This document shows positions 51,783-60,705 of a stretch of DNA of 64,000 bases, in pieces (the first letter of the stretch is position 1; each line of letters opens with the position of its first letter). Both the position numbers and the translations under genes were made by a program. The DNA is from Arthrobacter sp. Its GTDB lineage: Bacteria > Actinomycetota > Actinomycetes > Actinomycetales > Micrococcaceae. Under the pieces are notes generated by a model, which saw only the letters and a program-made list of their open reading frames with translations, ran no database searches and was not told where the DNA came from. The stretch spans positions 62,001 through 126,000 of the forward strand of contig JAITLQ010000005.1 of the NCBI GenBank assembly GCA_031277795.1. Reading direction: 5' to 3'.

Positions 51783-51838
51783 ATCGGAGTGGGTTCGGTA
51801 CGCTTTTGGGCCCAAAAACGTACCGAACCCACTCCGAT
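51783..51838. repeat. 56-bp palindromic repeat, copy 4
   Basis: Left arm ATCGGAGTGGGTTCGGTACG (51783-51802) and right arm (51819-51838) pair perfectly over 20 bp, and the core TTTTGGGCCCAAAA is itself palindromic. It ends 21 bp from the stop of the acetyltransferase gene on the other strand. Confidence 0.92.
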
Positions 51839-51859
51839 TCGGGAAGAAGAGAGAGGCGC

Positions 51860-52336
51860 TCAGGCGAGCTCGAGGATGTCCTCGCTGACCACGGCGGCGC
51901 GGGCGTTGGCGAAGTCCTTCGCCTCACCGATCTTGGTGAAGCCGCGGCGCTCGAGGATCTTCTGGGTACCGATGTTGTCGGAGACCACGCGGGCGCGCAC
52001 GGGGCGGGCCGGGAACTCGGCGAGGATCGCGTCGACGGCGGCCGTGGTGATGCCCTGGCCCCAGAACTTCTTGTCGGTCCAGAAGGAGAGCTCCGGGATG
52101 CCCTCGTTGGGGTAGAGCACGATGGAACCGGCCACCTCGCCGTCCTGCTCGATGGTGCGCACGACCGTCTCGGTGTCGCGCAGCATGAGGCCCCAATGGT
52201 AGTTGAACACCCCGCGGTCGGCCGGATTCTTGGCGGTGAACGCCGCCATCTCGTTGGCCTCAGGGTCAAGCTGCTGCTCGAAGAAGCGGTCAAGATCGCC
52301 GGGTTCGACGGGACGGAGCAACACGTTAGCCTCCAC
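51860..52336 (-). CDS. GNAT family N-acetyltransferase (RimJ/RimL-like)
   Basis: Protein of 158 residues. VLLRPVEPGDLDRFFEQQLD starts like RimJ/RimL-type enzymes; LSFWTDKKFWGQGITTAAVD is the acetyl-CoA loop (Q-x-x-G-x-T/A variant, about residues 83-102) and DNIGTQKILERRGFTKIGEA the closing element. It may acetylate a protein N-terminus or a small molecule. It is a single gene, with a palindromic repeat just after its stop codon and the divergent-reading leucine operon's TetR gene upstream. Confidence 0.85.
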   Translation of the reverse strand: MEANVLLRPVEPGDLDRFFEQQLDPEANEMAAFTAKNPADRGVFNYHWGLMLRDTETVVRTIEQDGEVAGSIVLYPNEGIPELSFWTDKKFWGQGITTAAVDAILAEFPARPVRARVVSDNIGTQKILERRGFTKIGEAKDFANARAAVVSEDILELA

Positions 52337-52407
52337 AGGGGTCCGGGGTGACGCGGCGGGTCGAACGCGTCAGGTGCGCAGCCCCGTTCGGGCGACACCC
52401 GTTCACC

Positions 52408-52983
52408 CTACCGCCGCGGGGCTGTGAGCGCGGCCATGGCGAGCTTCGTGAAGAGGCCGACCGGGTCGGAGACGGCGCCGGAGCGGCGAAGGGCGTGCGG
52501 CGTCGAGTTGAGCAGGCCGAACGCCGCATGCACGCGCAGTCGCAGCTCGGCCTCCTCGGCGCCCGGCACCGCCGGCCCCAACGCGGCGACCCACAGCTGG
52601 ACGTACTCGGCCTGGAGCGAGCGCACGCGGTGGCGCGGCGCGGGGTCGAGGCTGGCCAGGTCGCGCTCCTGCACGCGGATGACCGCCGACTCGTTGACGG
52701 CAAAGCGGGCGTGGGCCGTGCACAGGGCGGGCAGGGGATCCGGGCTCGCGCACGCGGCGTGGCCGCCGGCCAGCAGCGACTCGGATACCCCCACGAGCAT
52801 CTGGGCCAGCAGATCGGCCTTGGAGGCGAAATGCCGGTACACGGCCGGGGCGCTCACGCCGGCCTCGGCCGCCACGGCGCCGAGGGTCGTGGCGTGAAAA
52901 CCGTCGGCGGCAAAGAGGCGGGCGGCGGCGGCGAGGAGCTCGGCGCGGCGGTGGGCCTTGGCTTGTTCGCGCTGCGAGGGCAC
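52408..52983 (-). CDS. TetR family regulator of the leucine/acyl-CoA operon
   Basis: Protein of 191 residues with HTH TLGAVAAEAGVSAPAVYRHF (about residues 36-55) and an all-helical ligand domain. It is divergent from the carboxylase operon, and a perfect 24-bp palindrome lies between the two start codons, so it most probably represses that operon and responds to an acyl-CoA intermediate; related actinobacterial regulators of leucine/acyl degradation act this way. The start is GTG at 52983 with AAAGG upstream. Confidence 0.88.
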   Translation of the reverse strand: MPSQREQAKAHRRAELLAAAARLFAADGFHATTLGAVAAEAGVSAPAVYRHFASKADLLAQMLVGVSESLLAGGHAACASPDPLPALCTAHARFAVNESAVIRVQERDLASLDPAPRHRVRSLQAEYVQLWVAALGPAVPGAEEAELRLRVHAAFGLLNSTPHALRRSGAVSDPVGLFTKLAMAALTAPRR

Positions 52984-53114
52984 GGCTTGCCTTTCGTGAC
53001 GGGGGATCGCGCACGAGCGGCCCGTTGTCGGCGCCGGTGCGTGAGCCTAAGTCTTCACCAGATGCTTGCCGCCGGGAGTCTGGACAAGCGTGATCCGGCT
53101 CACTAGTGTCGGGT

Positions 53115-53138
53115 TTCAGTGAATCACCATTCACTGAA
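53115..53138. promoter_or_regulatory. Perfect TetR-type operator of the carboxylase operon
   Basis: TTCAGTGAAT (53115-53124), CACC, ATTCACTGAA (53129-53138): 10-bp arms without mismatch around a 4-bp centre. It lies 54 bp before the operon start and 131 bp from the divergent TetR gene. The AT-rich site stands out in this GC-rich genome. Confidence 0.75.
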
Positions 53139-53192
53139 TTTGTCGCCACCGGGCGCCGCCCGCCCCACCGCCACCACACCATGGAGGCCACC

Positions 53193-54815
53193 GTGCCGGT
53201 CCTGAGCACCACCCTGGACCCCCTCGACCCGCTCGCGAGGGCGCGTCGAGAACGCAACAGCGCGCTCGCCGAGGAGCTGCGCGAGCGCCTCGCCCGCGCC
53301 GCCGCCGGCGGCCCGCCGGCCTCCCGCGAGCGGCACGTGGCCCGCGGCAAGCTGCTCCCGCGCGATCGCGTCGCCACGCTCCTGGATCCGGGTTCGCCGT
53401 TCCTTGAGCTCGCGCCGCTCGCGGCGGAGGAGATGTACGACGGCGCGGCGCCGGGTGCCGGCCTCGTCTCGGGTATCGGGCTGGTCCACGGCCGGCCGGT
53501 GATGGTGCTCTGTAACGACGCCACCGTCAAAGGCGGCTCGTATTTCCCGCTCACCGTCAAGAAGCACCTGCGCGCCCAGGAGGTGGCGGGGGAGAACGCA
53601 CTGCCGTGTATCTACCTCGTCGACTCCGGCGGCGCCAACCTCCCGCGCCAGGACGAGGTCTTCCCCGATCGCGAGCACTTCGGGCGCATCTTCTACAACC
53701 AGGCCCGCCTCTCTGCCGCCAAGATCCCGCAGATCGCCGCGGTGCTCGGCTCCTGCACGGCCGGCGGCGCCTACGTCCCGGCCATGAGCGACGAGTCGGT
53801 CATCGTGCGTAACCAGGGCACGATCTTCCTGGGCGGCCCGCCGCTCGTGAAGGCCGCCATCGGCGAGGACATCAGCGCCGAGGAGCTTGGCGGCGGCGAG
53901 CTGCACGCGACCACCTCCGGTGTGGTCGATCACCTTGCGGAGGACGACGCCCACGCCCTGGCCATCGTCCGCGACATCGTCGCGACCTTCCCAGCGCCCC
54001 CGGTGCCCTTTGATCACGCCACCCGCCGCCCCGCCGTCCCGCCCGTGGTCCCCGCCACGGGGGAGAGCGGCCTCGCCGCGATCATCCCGGAGGACGTCAA
54101 CGAGCCCTACGATCCGCGTGAGCTGATCGCCCGGATCGTGGACGGCAGCGTGCTCGATGAGTTCAAGCCGGAGTTCGGCACCTCCCTCGTGACGGGCTTT
54201 GCCCGCATCGACGGCCACCTCGTGGGGATCCTCGCCAATCACGGCGTGCTCTTCTCCTCGAGCGCGCAGAAGGGGGCGCACTTCATCGAGCTGTGCGATC
54301 AGCGCGGGATCCCGCTGCTCTTCCTGCAGAACATCTCCGGCTTCATGGTGGGCTCGCAGGCCGAGGCGGGCGGCATCGCCAAGGACGGCGCCAAGCTCGT
54401 CACGGCCGTCGCGAGCGCCCGCGTCCCCAAGCTCACGGTGGTGGTGGGCGGCTCCTTCGGCGCGGGAAATTACGCCATGGCCGGGCGGGCCTACCAGCCG
54501 CGCTTCCTCTGGATGTGGCCCAACGCGCGCATCTCGGTCATGGGAGGCAAACAGGCCGCGAGCGTGCTCGCCACGGTGCACCGCGCCAACGTGGAGCGCC
54601 GCGGCGAGGAGTTCACGCCGGAGCAGGAGGCGGAGTTCTCCCGCCCCACGCTCGAGCAGTACGAGACCCAGGGCAGCCCCTGGTATTCCACGGCCCGGCT
54701 GTGGGACGACGGCGTGATCGCCCCGGAGGACACACGCCGCGTGCTCTCCCTGGCCCTCGGCGTGATCACCGCGACCGAACTGCCGCAGACCTCCTTCGGC
54801 CTCTTCAGGATGTGA
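53193..54815 (+). CDS. Acyl-CoA carboxylase carboxyltransferase subunit (MCC beta/AccD1-like)
   Basis: Transfers CO2 from carboxybiotin to an acyl-CoA, probably 3-methylcrotonyl-CoA. The 540-residue protein has the two crotonase-like halves of the family: the acyl-CoA oxyanion region [20 protein letters not shown] and [19 protein letters not shown] in the N-domain, and [20 protein letters not shown] and [20 protein letters not shown] in the C-domain. The latter motifs fit methylcrotonyl-CoA rather than propionyl-CoA carboxylases. GTG at 53193 has GGAGG 5 nt before it; ATG at 53181 is an alternative. It equals Rv2502c (AccD1) by position and type. Confidence 0.9.
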   Translation: MPVLSTTLDPLDPLARARRERNSALAEELRERLARAAAGGPPASRERHVARGKLLPRDRVATLLDPGSPFLELAPLAAEEMYDGAAPGAGLVSGIGLVHGRPVMVLCNDATVKGGSYFPLTVKKHLRAQEVAGENALPCIYLVDSGGANLPRQDEVFPDREHFGRIFYNQARLSAAKIPQIAAVLGSCTAGGAYVPAMSDESVIVRNQGTIFLGGPPLVKAAIGEDISAEELGGGELHATTSGVVDHLAEDDAHALAIVRDIVATFPAPPVPFDHATRRPAVPPVVPATGESGLAAIIPEDVNEPYDPRELIARIVDGSVLDEFKPEFGTSLVTGFARIDGHLVGILANHGVLFSSSAQKGAHFIELCDQRGIPLLFLQNISGFMVGSQAEAGGIAKDGAKLVTAVASARVPKLTVVVGGSFGAGNYAMAGRAYQPRFLWMWPNARISVMGGKQAASVLATVHRANVERRGEEFTPEQEAEFSRPTLEQYETQGSPWYSTARLWDDGVIAPEDTRRVLSLALGVITATELPQTSFGLFRM

Positions 54816-57025
54816 GCCCCGTGTCGATCCAGCCCCACGCCGTGCCCACGCGGGAGATCCGCACGGTCCTGATCGCCAATCGCGGCGAGATCGCCCGCCG
54901 CGTCATCCGCACCGTCCACGCGCTCGGCCTCACCGCCGTGGCCGTCTACTCGGATGCGGACGCCCAGGCGGCCCACGTCCGCGAGGCGGACGTCGCCGTG
55001 CGCCTCGGCCCGGCCCCGGCCACCGAGTCCTACCTCGACGTGGATGCCGTGCTCGCCGCGGCGACCGCCACGGGAGCCGACGCCGTGCATCCCGGCTACG
55101 GCTTCCTCTCCGAAAACGCCGCCTTCGGCCGCGCGCTCGCCGCGGCCGGCATCGCCTTCATCGGCCCGGGCGAGGAGGCCCTGGCCGTCATGGGCGACAA
55201 GATCACCGCCAAGCGGCACGTGGCGGCGGCCGGCGTGCCCGTCACGCCGGGCATCGCCGAGGCGGGGCTCGACGACGCGGCGCTCGCCGCCGGCGCGGAG
55301 ACCGTCGGCTTCCCGCTGCTCATCAAGCCGAGCGCCGGCGGCGGCGGGCAGGGCATGGTCGAGGTGCACTCGTCCCAGGAGCTGCCGGCCGCGCTGGCCT
55401 CGGCCCGCCGCACGGCGCGCACCGCCTTCGGGGACGACACGCTCTTCCTCGAGCGCCTCGTGACGCGGCCGCGGCACATCGAGGTGCAGATCCTGGCGGA
55501 CGCCCACGGCAACACCGTGCACCTGGGGGAGCGCGAGTGCTCGCTCCAGCGCCGCCACCAGAAGGTCATCGAGGAGGCCCCGGCGCCCCTGCTGCTGGCC
55601 CAGCCGGACGGCGGCGCCGCCCTGCGCGCCCGCCTGGGGGAGGCGGCCGTCAACGCCGCCCGCTCGGTGGGGTACGTGGGCGCCGGCACGGTCGAGTTCC
55701 TCGTCTCCCACGAGCGCCCCGACGAGTTCTTCTTCATGGAGATGAACACGCGCCTGCAGGTGGAGCACCCCGTCACGGAGGAGGTGGCGCGCGTGCGCGG
55801 CGAGCGCCTCGACCTCGTGGCGTGGCAGATCCGCATCGCGGCCGGGGCGCCGCTGGATTTCGCGCAGGAGGACGTGAGCCTGGAGGGTCACGCCGCCGAG
55901 GCGCGCGTGTACGCCGAGCGCCCCGAGGAGAACTTCCTGCCGGCCGTGGGGCCGGTGCGCGCCGTGCGCTTCCCGTCCGGCGAGGGCGTGCGCGTCGACG
56001 CCGCGCTGGACGGCCCGGGCGAGGTGAGCGCGCACTACGACCCCATGATCGCCAAGGTCATCGGCTTCGGCCCCGGCCGCGAGGTGGCCCTCGACCGCCT
56101 GGACGCGGCCCTAGCCGCCACGCTCATCGCCGGCGCGGGCAGCAATGTCGCCTACCTGCGCGCCCTCCTCGCTGACCCGGACGTCCGGGCCGGCCGGCTC
56201 GACACCGGACTCATCGCGCGCCGCCCGGAGCTCACGCGCCCCGCGGAGCCGGAGCCGCGCCTCGTGGCGCTGCTCGCGGCCGCCGCCGCGGTCCTGGAGG
56301 CCCGCGCCGGCGCCGGCGAGGAGGCTCTGGCCCCGCTCCTGGCCGCGGCCCGGCCCGGCCCCGCGACCGGCTGGGCGCCGGACGGGTGGCGAGCGGGCGG
56401 CGTCGGGCCTCAAGGCATCCAGGTGAGCCTTTCCCTGCCCGACGGTGCGGTCCAGGGTGCGGTGCTGCCCCGCCCCGGCGGGGCGGAGGGCGAGCTGGGC
56501 GACGTCGAGTGGGAGGCCCTGGGTGCCGCCAGGCACGCGGGCTCCACCCAAGAGGACGCGGTGCTGCACGCGAGCACGGGCGGGATCGGCCGCAGCGCGG
56601 CGCGCGTGAGCCTCGTGCACACGGGCGGCGAGCGCCCCGAGCTCTGGGCCCACGGGCTGGGGCAGACCCTGCACGCCGTGGCGGTGCTGCGCGCCGCGCG
56701 CCACCGCGACGCGCTCGGGGCCAGAGAGGTCGGCGCGGGCGGGAGCGATCCGCGCGCCGTGGCCCCCATGACGGGGACGGTGGCGACGCTGGCCATCGAG
56801 GACGGTGCGCTCGTGGAGGCGGGCCAGGCCCTCGTGGCCATCGAGGCCATGAAGATGGAACACCCCGTCGTGGCGCCGATCGGTGGGCGCGTGCGCCTGG
56901 CCGCCGGCGTCGCGGTGGGATCGCAGGTCGACCAGGGCCAGGTCGTGGCCATCATCGAGCCGGAGGCGGCGCCGGGGACCCCGGACGCCCCCACACCACA
57001 GCGCACGGAAGGGGACACGCCATGA
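54812..57025 (+). CDS. Acyl-CoA carboxylase biotin carboxylase/BCCP subunit (MCC alpha/AccA1-like)
   Basis: ATP-dependent biotin carboxylase fused to its biotin carrier, 737 residues. The N-domain starts [16 protein letters not shown]; the ATP-grasp has [14 protein letters not shown] and [33 protein letters not shown] is the catalytic region. The biotinyl domain at the C-terminus carries [10 protein letters not shown] with biotin-lysine K681. A variable Ala-rich region (about 475-640) lies between. GTG at 54812 overlaps the preceding stop (GTGA). It pairs with the carboxyltransferase gene and equals Rv2501c (AccA1) in the M. tuberculosis locus. Confidence 0.92.
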   Translation: MSPVSIQPHAVPTREIRTVLIANRGEIARRVIRTVHALGLTAVAVYSDADAQAAHVREADVAVRLGPAPATESYLDVDAVLAAATATGADAVHPGYGFLSENAAFGRALAAAGIAFIGPGEEALAVMGDKITAKRHVAAAGVPVTPGIAEAGLDDAALAAGAETVGFPLLIKPSAGGGGQGMVEVHSSQELPAALASARRTARTAFGDDTLFLERLVTRPRHIEVQILADAHGNTVHLGERECSLQRRHQKVIEEAPAPLLLAQPDGGAALRARLGEAAVNAARSVGYVGAGTVEFLVSHERPDEFFFMEMNTRLQVEHPVTEEVARVRGERLDLVAWQIRIAAGAPLDFAQEDVSLEGHAAEARVYAERPEENFLPAVGPVRAVRFPSGEGVRVDAALDGPGEVSAHYDPMIAKVIGFGPGREVALDRLDAALAATLIAGAGSNVAYLRALLADPDVRAGRLDTGLIARRPELTRPAEPEPRLVALLAAAAAVLEARAGAGEEALAPLLAAARPGPATGWAPDGWRAGGVGPQGIQVSLSLPDGAVQGAVLPRPGGAEGELGDVEWEALGAARHAGSTQEDAVLHASTGGIGRSAARVSLVHTGGERPELWAHGLGQTLHAVAVLRAARHRDALGAREVGAGGSDPRAVAPMTGTVATLAIEDGALVEAGQALVAIEAMKMEHPVVAPIGGRVRLAAGVAVGSQVDQGQVVAIIEPEAAPGTPDAPTPQRTEGDTP

Positions 57026-58191
57026 GCGAGTCGCTGCTTGAAGAGGAGTACCAGGACCTGGTCGAGACGGTGCGGGAGTTTGCCACCGAGGTGGTGGCGC
57101 CCGTGTCCTACCGGCACGACGTCGAGCACAGCTTCCCGTACGAGGTCGTGGCGCAGATGGGCGAGCTGGGACTGTTCGGGTTGCCTTTCCCCGAGGAGTT
57201 CGGCGGCATGGGCGGTGACTACTTTGCCCTGGCGCTGGCCCTCGAGGAGCTGGGCAAGGTGGACCAGTCGGTGGCGATCACGCTCGAGGCCGGCGTCTCG
57301 CTCGGCGCCATGCCGATCTACCGCTTCGGGACGCAGGCGCAGAAGGAGGAGTGGTTGCCGCGGCTCACCTCCGCGCGGAACCTCGCGGGCTTCGGCCTGA
57401 CGGAGCCCGAGGCCGGATCCGACGCCGGCGGCACGCGCACCACGGCCAGGGCCGAGGGCGGTGAGTGGGTCATCAACGGCTCCAAGGAGTTCATCACCAA
57501 CTCCGGCACCGACATCACGGCGCTCGTGACGGTCACCGCGGTGACGGGGGAGCTGCCGCCGAAGGCCGAGGGGGAGGCTCCACGCAAGGAGATCTCGACG
57601 ATCCTGGTTCCGTCCGGGACCGCCGGGTTCACGGCGGAGCCCGCGTACAACAAGGTGGGCTGGAACGCCTCCGACACCCACCCGCTCTCCTTCAAGGACG
57701 CCCGCGTGCCGGAGGAGAACCTGCTGGGCGAGCGCGGCCGCGGCTACGCCAACTTCCTCTCCATCCTGGACGAGGGGCGGATCGCGATCGCCGGGCTGTC
57801 CACGGGGGCCGCGCAGGGCTGCGTCGACGAGTGCGTCAAGTACGCCAAGGAGCGCAAGAGCTTCGGCAAGCCGATCTCCGAATACCAGGGCGTCTCCTTC
57901 ACCATCGCGCGCATGCAGGCCAGGGCCCACCAGGCGCGCCTGGCCTATCACCACGCGGCGCGGCTCATGCTGGCCGGCAAGCCCTTCAAGACGGAGGCGG
58001 CGCTGGCCAAGCTCATCGCCGGGGAGGCGGCCATGGACAACGCGCGCGATGCCACACAGGTCTTCGGCGGCTACGGCTTCATCAACGAGTCCCTCGTGGC
58101 CAGGCACTACCGCGACTCCAAGATCCTGGAAATCGGCGAGGGCACCACGCAGGTGCAGCTTATGCTCATCGGACGGAGCCTGGGGCTGTGA
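57022..58191 (+). CDS. Acyl-CoA dehydrogenase (isovaleryl-CoA type by context)
   Basis: FAD enzyme of 389 residues. GFGLTEPEAGSDAGGTRTTA binds FAD/substrate, DATQVFGGYGFINESLVARH is the C-terminal signature, and LEIGEGTTQVQ holds the Glu at the usual medium-chain catalytic position. The enzyme would oxidise isovaleryl-CoA, made from leucine by the BCKDH complex, to 3-methylcrotonyl-CoA, which the adjacent carboxylase takes. It corresponds to FadE19 (Rv2500c). Overlaps both neighbours by four bases (ATGA and GTGA). Confidence 0.9.
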   Translation: MSESLLEEEYQDLVETVREFATEVVAPVSYRHDVEHSFPYEVVAQMGELGLFGLPFPEEFGGMGGDYFALALALEELGKVDQSVAITLEAGVSLGAMPIYRFGTQAQKEEWLPRLTSARNLAGFGLTEPEAGSDAGGTRTTARAEGGEWVINGSKEFITNSGTDITALVTVTAVTGELPPKAEGEAPRKEISTILVPSGTAGFTAEPAYNKVGWNASDTHPLSFKDARVPEENLLGERGRGYANFLSILDEGRIAIAGLSTGAAQGCVDECVKYAKERKSFGKPISEYQGVSFTIARMQARAHQARLAYHHAARLMLAGKPFKTEAALAKLIAGEAAMDNARDATQVFGGYGFINESLVARHYRDSKILEIGEGTTQVQLMLIGRSLGL

Positions 58192-58691
58192 GCCGGCGCA
58201 TCGAGCAGCGCGGGCTCTACGCCGACGCGCTGGAGGTCGGGGACGAGTTTGTTCACGCCCCGGGGCGCACGCTGACGGAGGCGGACAACGTCCTCTTCAC
58301 CACGCTCACCATGAATCAGCAGGCGCTGCACCTTGACCACGCATTTGCCGCCAAGCAGCCCTTCAAGCGCCCCCTGATGAACTCCATGCTCACGCTCTCC
58401 ACGCTCGTGGGGCTCAGCGTGGCGCAGCTGACGCAGGGCACGCTCGTGGCCCAGCTGGGCCTGAGCGACATCGCGTTCCCGCACCCGGCCTTTGCCGGGG
58501 ACACGCTCTACGCGAGCACCACCGTCACCTCCAAGCGGGCCAGCTCCTCCCGCCCGGGTCAGTGGATCGTGGGCATGAGCCACACCGGCACCAATCAGGA
58601 CGGGGTGGTCATCGCGAGGGCCTCGCGCACCGTGCTCATGTGGGATGCCACGGCGCACGCCGCGCACCGCGCGGGTGAGGTGCAGGCATGA
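58188..58691 (+). CDS. MaoC-like hotdog-fold dehydratase
   Basis: Protein of 167 residues. DALEVGDEFVHAPGRTLTEADNVLFT is the MaoC-type N-terminus; the hydration site is usually Asp-His in the short helix, here MNQQALHLDHAFA with His residues near positions 43-46, and PHPAFAGDTLYASTTV follows. By position it equals Rv2499c. A role in hydrating an enoyl-CoA such as a methylglutaconyl- or mesaconyl-type intermediate is plausible, but not shown. Starts at GTG 58188 (GTGA overlap). Confidence 0.82.
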   Translation: MSRRIEQRGLYADALEVGDEFVHAPGRTLTEADNVLFTTLTMNQQALHLDHAFAAKQPFKRPLMNSMLTLSTLVGLSVAQLTQGTLVAQLGLSDIAFPHPAFAGDTLYASTTVTSKRASSSRPGQWIVGMSHTGTNQDGVVIARASRTVLMWDATAHAAHRAGEVQA

Positions 58692-59503
58692 GCTTCGCGT
58701 CCGGCCCCGATCTCCTGTTTGTTCCGGGCGACCGGCCGGAGCGCTACGAGAAGGCGGCGGCGCGGGCCTCCGCCGTCATCATCGACCTCGAGGACGCCGT
58801 GGCGCCCGCGGACAAGGCGGCAGCGAGGGCGGCGATGGAGGCCTCCCGCCTGGACCCGGCCACCACGGTGGTGCGGCTGAATCCGCGCGGTGGCGCGTTC
58901 TTCGAGGAGGACCTCGCCGCGCTGCGGCGCACGGCCTACCGCCAGGTCATGGTGCCCAAGGCCGCCGGCGCCGCGGACGTGACGCTGCTTGACGGCGCCG
59001 GCGAGCCGTACGCGGTGGCCGCGCTCATCGAGACCGCGGCCGGGGTGGCGGCGTGCGAGGAGGTGGCGGCCCAGCCGCAGGTGGCGGCGCTCATGTGGGG
59101 GGCGGAGGACCTCATCGCCTCGATGGACGGAACCGCTTCCCGCCGCGCGGACGGGGGCTACCGCGACGTCTGCTCCTACGCCCGCTCGCGCGTGCTCATC
59201 GCGGCCAAGGCCCACGGGAAGGCGGCGATCGACGCCGTGTACCTGGATCTGGCCGACGGCGAGGGGTTGCGTGCCGAGGCGCTCGACGCCGCGGCGAGCG
59301 GCTTCGATCTCAAGGCGGTGCTGCACCCGGATCAGGCGGCGATCGTGCGCGAGGCGTACCGGCCCAGCGCCGACCAGGTGGCCTGGGCCCGCCGCGTGCT
59401 GGCTGGGGCGGCGACGGCCACGGGAACCTTCGTCGTGGACGGGGGCATGGTGGACGAGGTGGTGCTCAAGCGCGCGAGGCTGCTCGTGGCGCGCGCCGGC
59501 TAG
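58688..59503 (+). CDS. HpcH/HpaI-type lyase, CitE-like
   Basis: TIM-barrel lyase of 271 residues. LLFVPGDRPERYEKAAARAS is the CitE family start, DLEDAVAPADKAAAR carries the acidic metal site, VVRLNPR the CoA/substrate arginine, and ALMWGAEDLIASM the later acidic site. The homologous position in M. tuberculosis is Rv2498c, a beta-hydroxyacyl-CoA lyase. It ends the five-gene operon; all joins are four-base overlaps. It lacks the CitD/CitF partners of true citrate lyase, so it works as a stand-alone acyl-CoA lyase. Confidence 0.88.
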   Translation: MSFASGPDLLFVPGDRPERYEKAAARASAVIIDLEDAVAPADKAAARAAMEASRLDPATTVVRLNPRGGAFFEEDLAALRRTAYRQVMVPKAAGAADVTLLDGAGEPYAVAALIETAAGVAACEEVAAQPQVAALMWGAEDLIASMDGTASRRADGGYRDVCSYARSRVLIAAKAHGKAAIDAVYLDLADGEGLRAEALDAAASGFDLKAVLHPDQAAIVREAYRPSADQVAWARRVLAGAATATGTFVVDGGMVDEVVLKRARLLVARAG

Positions 59504-59547
59504 CCCCGGTGCCGCACGCCTTTCGTTAGTTACGCAAGGTGGACGGG

Positions 59548-59563
59548 TGTGGCGCGGGTCACG
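59548..59563. promoter_or_regulatory. CRP/GlxR-like site 1 upstream of tctC
   Basis: TGTGG-N6-TCACG, 8 of 10 matches to TGTGA-N6-TCACA, 66 bp before the tctC start codon. Confidence 0.45.
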
Positions 59564-59584
59564 CACGGTGGTGCTTCGGATCCG

Positions 59585-59600
59585 TGTGATCCGCGTCACC
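59585..59600. promoter_or_regulatory. CRP/GlxR-like site 2 upstream of tctC
   Basis: TGTGA-TCCGCG-TCACC, 9 of 10 matches, 28 bp before the tctC start codon. The two sites are 37 bp apart, between three and four DNA turns. Confidence 0.55.
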
Positions 59601-59628
59601 ACCCGTCTCCCGAAAGGACACCGTCGTC

Positions 59629-60705
59629 ATGTCGGAAGAGCAGTACCGGGCGCCGGAGGGCGTCGAGCTGCCCTCGAACGCGCCGGAGGACATCGGCGTC
59701 GAGGCCACGCGCCAACGCCCACCGTGGCAGCGCAACCTCGGCCGCCTCGCCTTCGCCGTCATCGCCGTGGCCTCCATCGCCACCGCCACGGCCTTCTCCT
59801 TCGCCTCTGGCAGCTCCGGCGCCGACCCGCGCGCCAACCTCACCCTCATCGCGCCGGCCGGCGTCGGCGGGGGATGGGACTCGTTCGCCCGCGAGCAGCA
59901 GCAGGCCATGCGCGGGGGCGGCGTCGTCAACAACGTCCAGGTGGTCAACATCCCCGGCGCCGGCGGCACGATCGGCCTCGCGGCGTTCGTGGAGCAGGAC
60001 CAGGACACCCAATTGCTCGCGACGGGAGCCGCCATGCACGGCGGCATCGTCATCAACGATTCCCCGGTCAACATGGAAGATGTGCGCCCCATCGCCCGCA
60101 TCGCCGAGGACTACTCGGTCTTCATCGTCCCGAAGGACTCGCCCTACTCCTCGGCGAGCGAGCTGGCCGAGGCATGGAGCAAGGACCCGCGAAAGGTGCG
60201 CTTCACCGGGGGATCGGCCGGCTCCATCGACCATCTCCTCGTCACCCAGTTCGCGCAGACCCTCGGGATTCCGGGCAAGGACATCACCTACCTCCCCAAG
60301 TCGGGCGGCGGCGAGGCGATGCAGACGATCCTCGCCGGCACGGCGGATGTTGCCGTCACCGGCTACAACGAGGTCGCCGACCAGATCGAGGTCGGGCGCA
60401 TCAAGGCGCTCGCCGTCTCCGCGCCCCAGCGCCTCGCCGGGACCGAGATTCCCACCTTCGAGGAGGAGGGCTACGCGGTCAATCTGGTGAACTGGCGCGG
60501 CTTCGTGGCCGCTCCAGGCGTGAGCGACGAGCAGTTCGACCAGCTCAGCGCCATCGTCAAGGAGACCTCGCAGAGCGAGCAGTGGAAGGACGCCCTCGCC
60601 CGCAACCGGTGGGTTGATTCGTACCTGGACGGCGACGAGCTGAAGGACTTCCTGCGGGAAGACCAGGAGCGCACCGCCGCCCTGATCAAGGAGCTGGGAC
60701 TGTGA
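59629..60705 (+). CDS. tctC: Tripartite tricarboxylate transporter substrate-binding protein
   Basis: Binding protein of 358 residues of the TctC/Bug family. APAGVGGGWDSFAREQQQAM and GAGGTIGLAAFV are the first-loop motifs, GSAGSIDHLLVTQFAQTLGI the second, and YNEVADQIEVGRIKALAVSAPQR a later one. Export is unusual: a 40-residue charged N-terminal tail comes before a hydrophobic segment (LAFAVIAVASIATATAFSFA), with no lipobox Cys, so it is probably tethered by an uncleaved membrane anchor. It works with TctA and TctB, encoded next, and probably with the CitA/CitB-type system downstream. Substrate: citrate or another tricarboxylate. Confidence 0.88.
   Translation: MSEEQYRAPEGVELPSNAPEDIGVEATRQRPPWQRNLGRLAFAVIAVASIATATAFSFASGSSGADPRANLTLIAPAGVGGGWDSFAREQQQAMRGGGVVNNVQVVNIPGAGGTIGLAAFVEQDQDTQLLATGAAMHGGIVINDSPVNMEDVRPIARIAEDYSVFIVPKDSPYSSASELAEAWSKDPRKVRFTGGSAGSIDHLLVTQFAQTLGIPGKDITYLPKSGGGEAMQTILAGTADVAVTGYNEVADQIEVGRIKALAVSAPQRLAGTEIPTFEEEGYAVNLVNWRGFVAAPGVSDEQFDQLSAIVKETSQSEQWKDALARNRWVDSYLDGDELKDFLREDQERTAALIKELGL

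Noticed and set aside
48890-51838. CRISPR array
   Set aside because: The repeats are long palindromes with irregular, gene-containing spacing of 179 to 1367 bp, not short repeats with unique spacers of equal length.
58688-59503. Citrate lyase beta subunit proper
   Set aside because: No CitD, CitF or CitC gene is adjacent, and the context is an acyl-CoA degradation operon.
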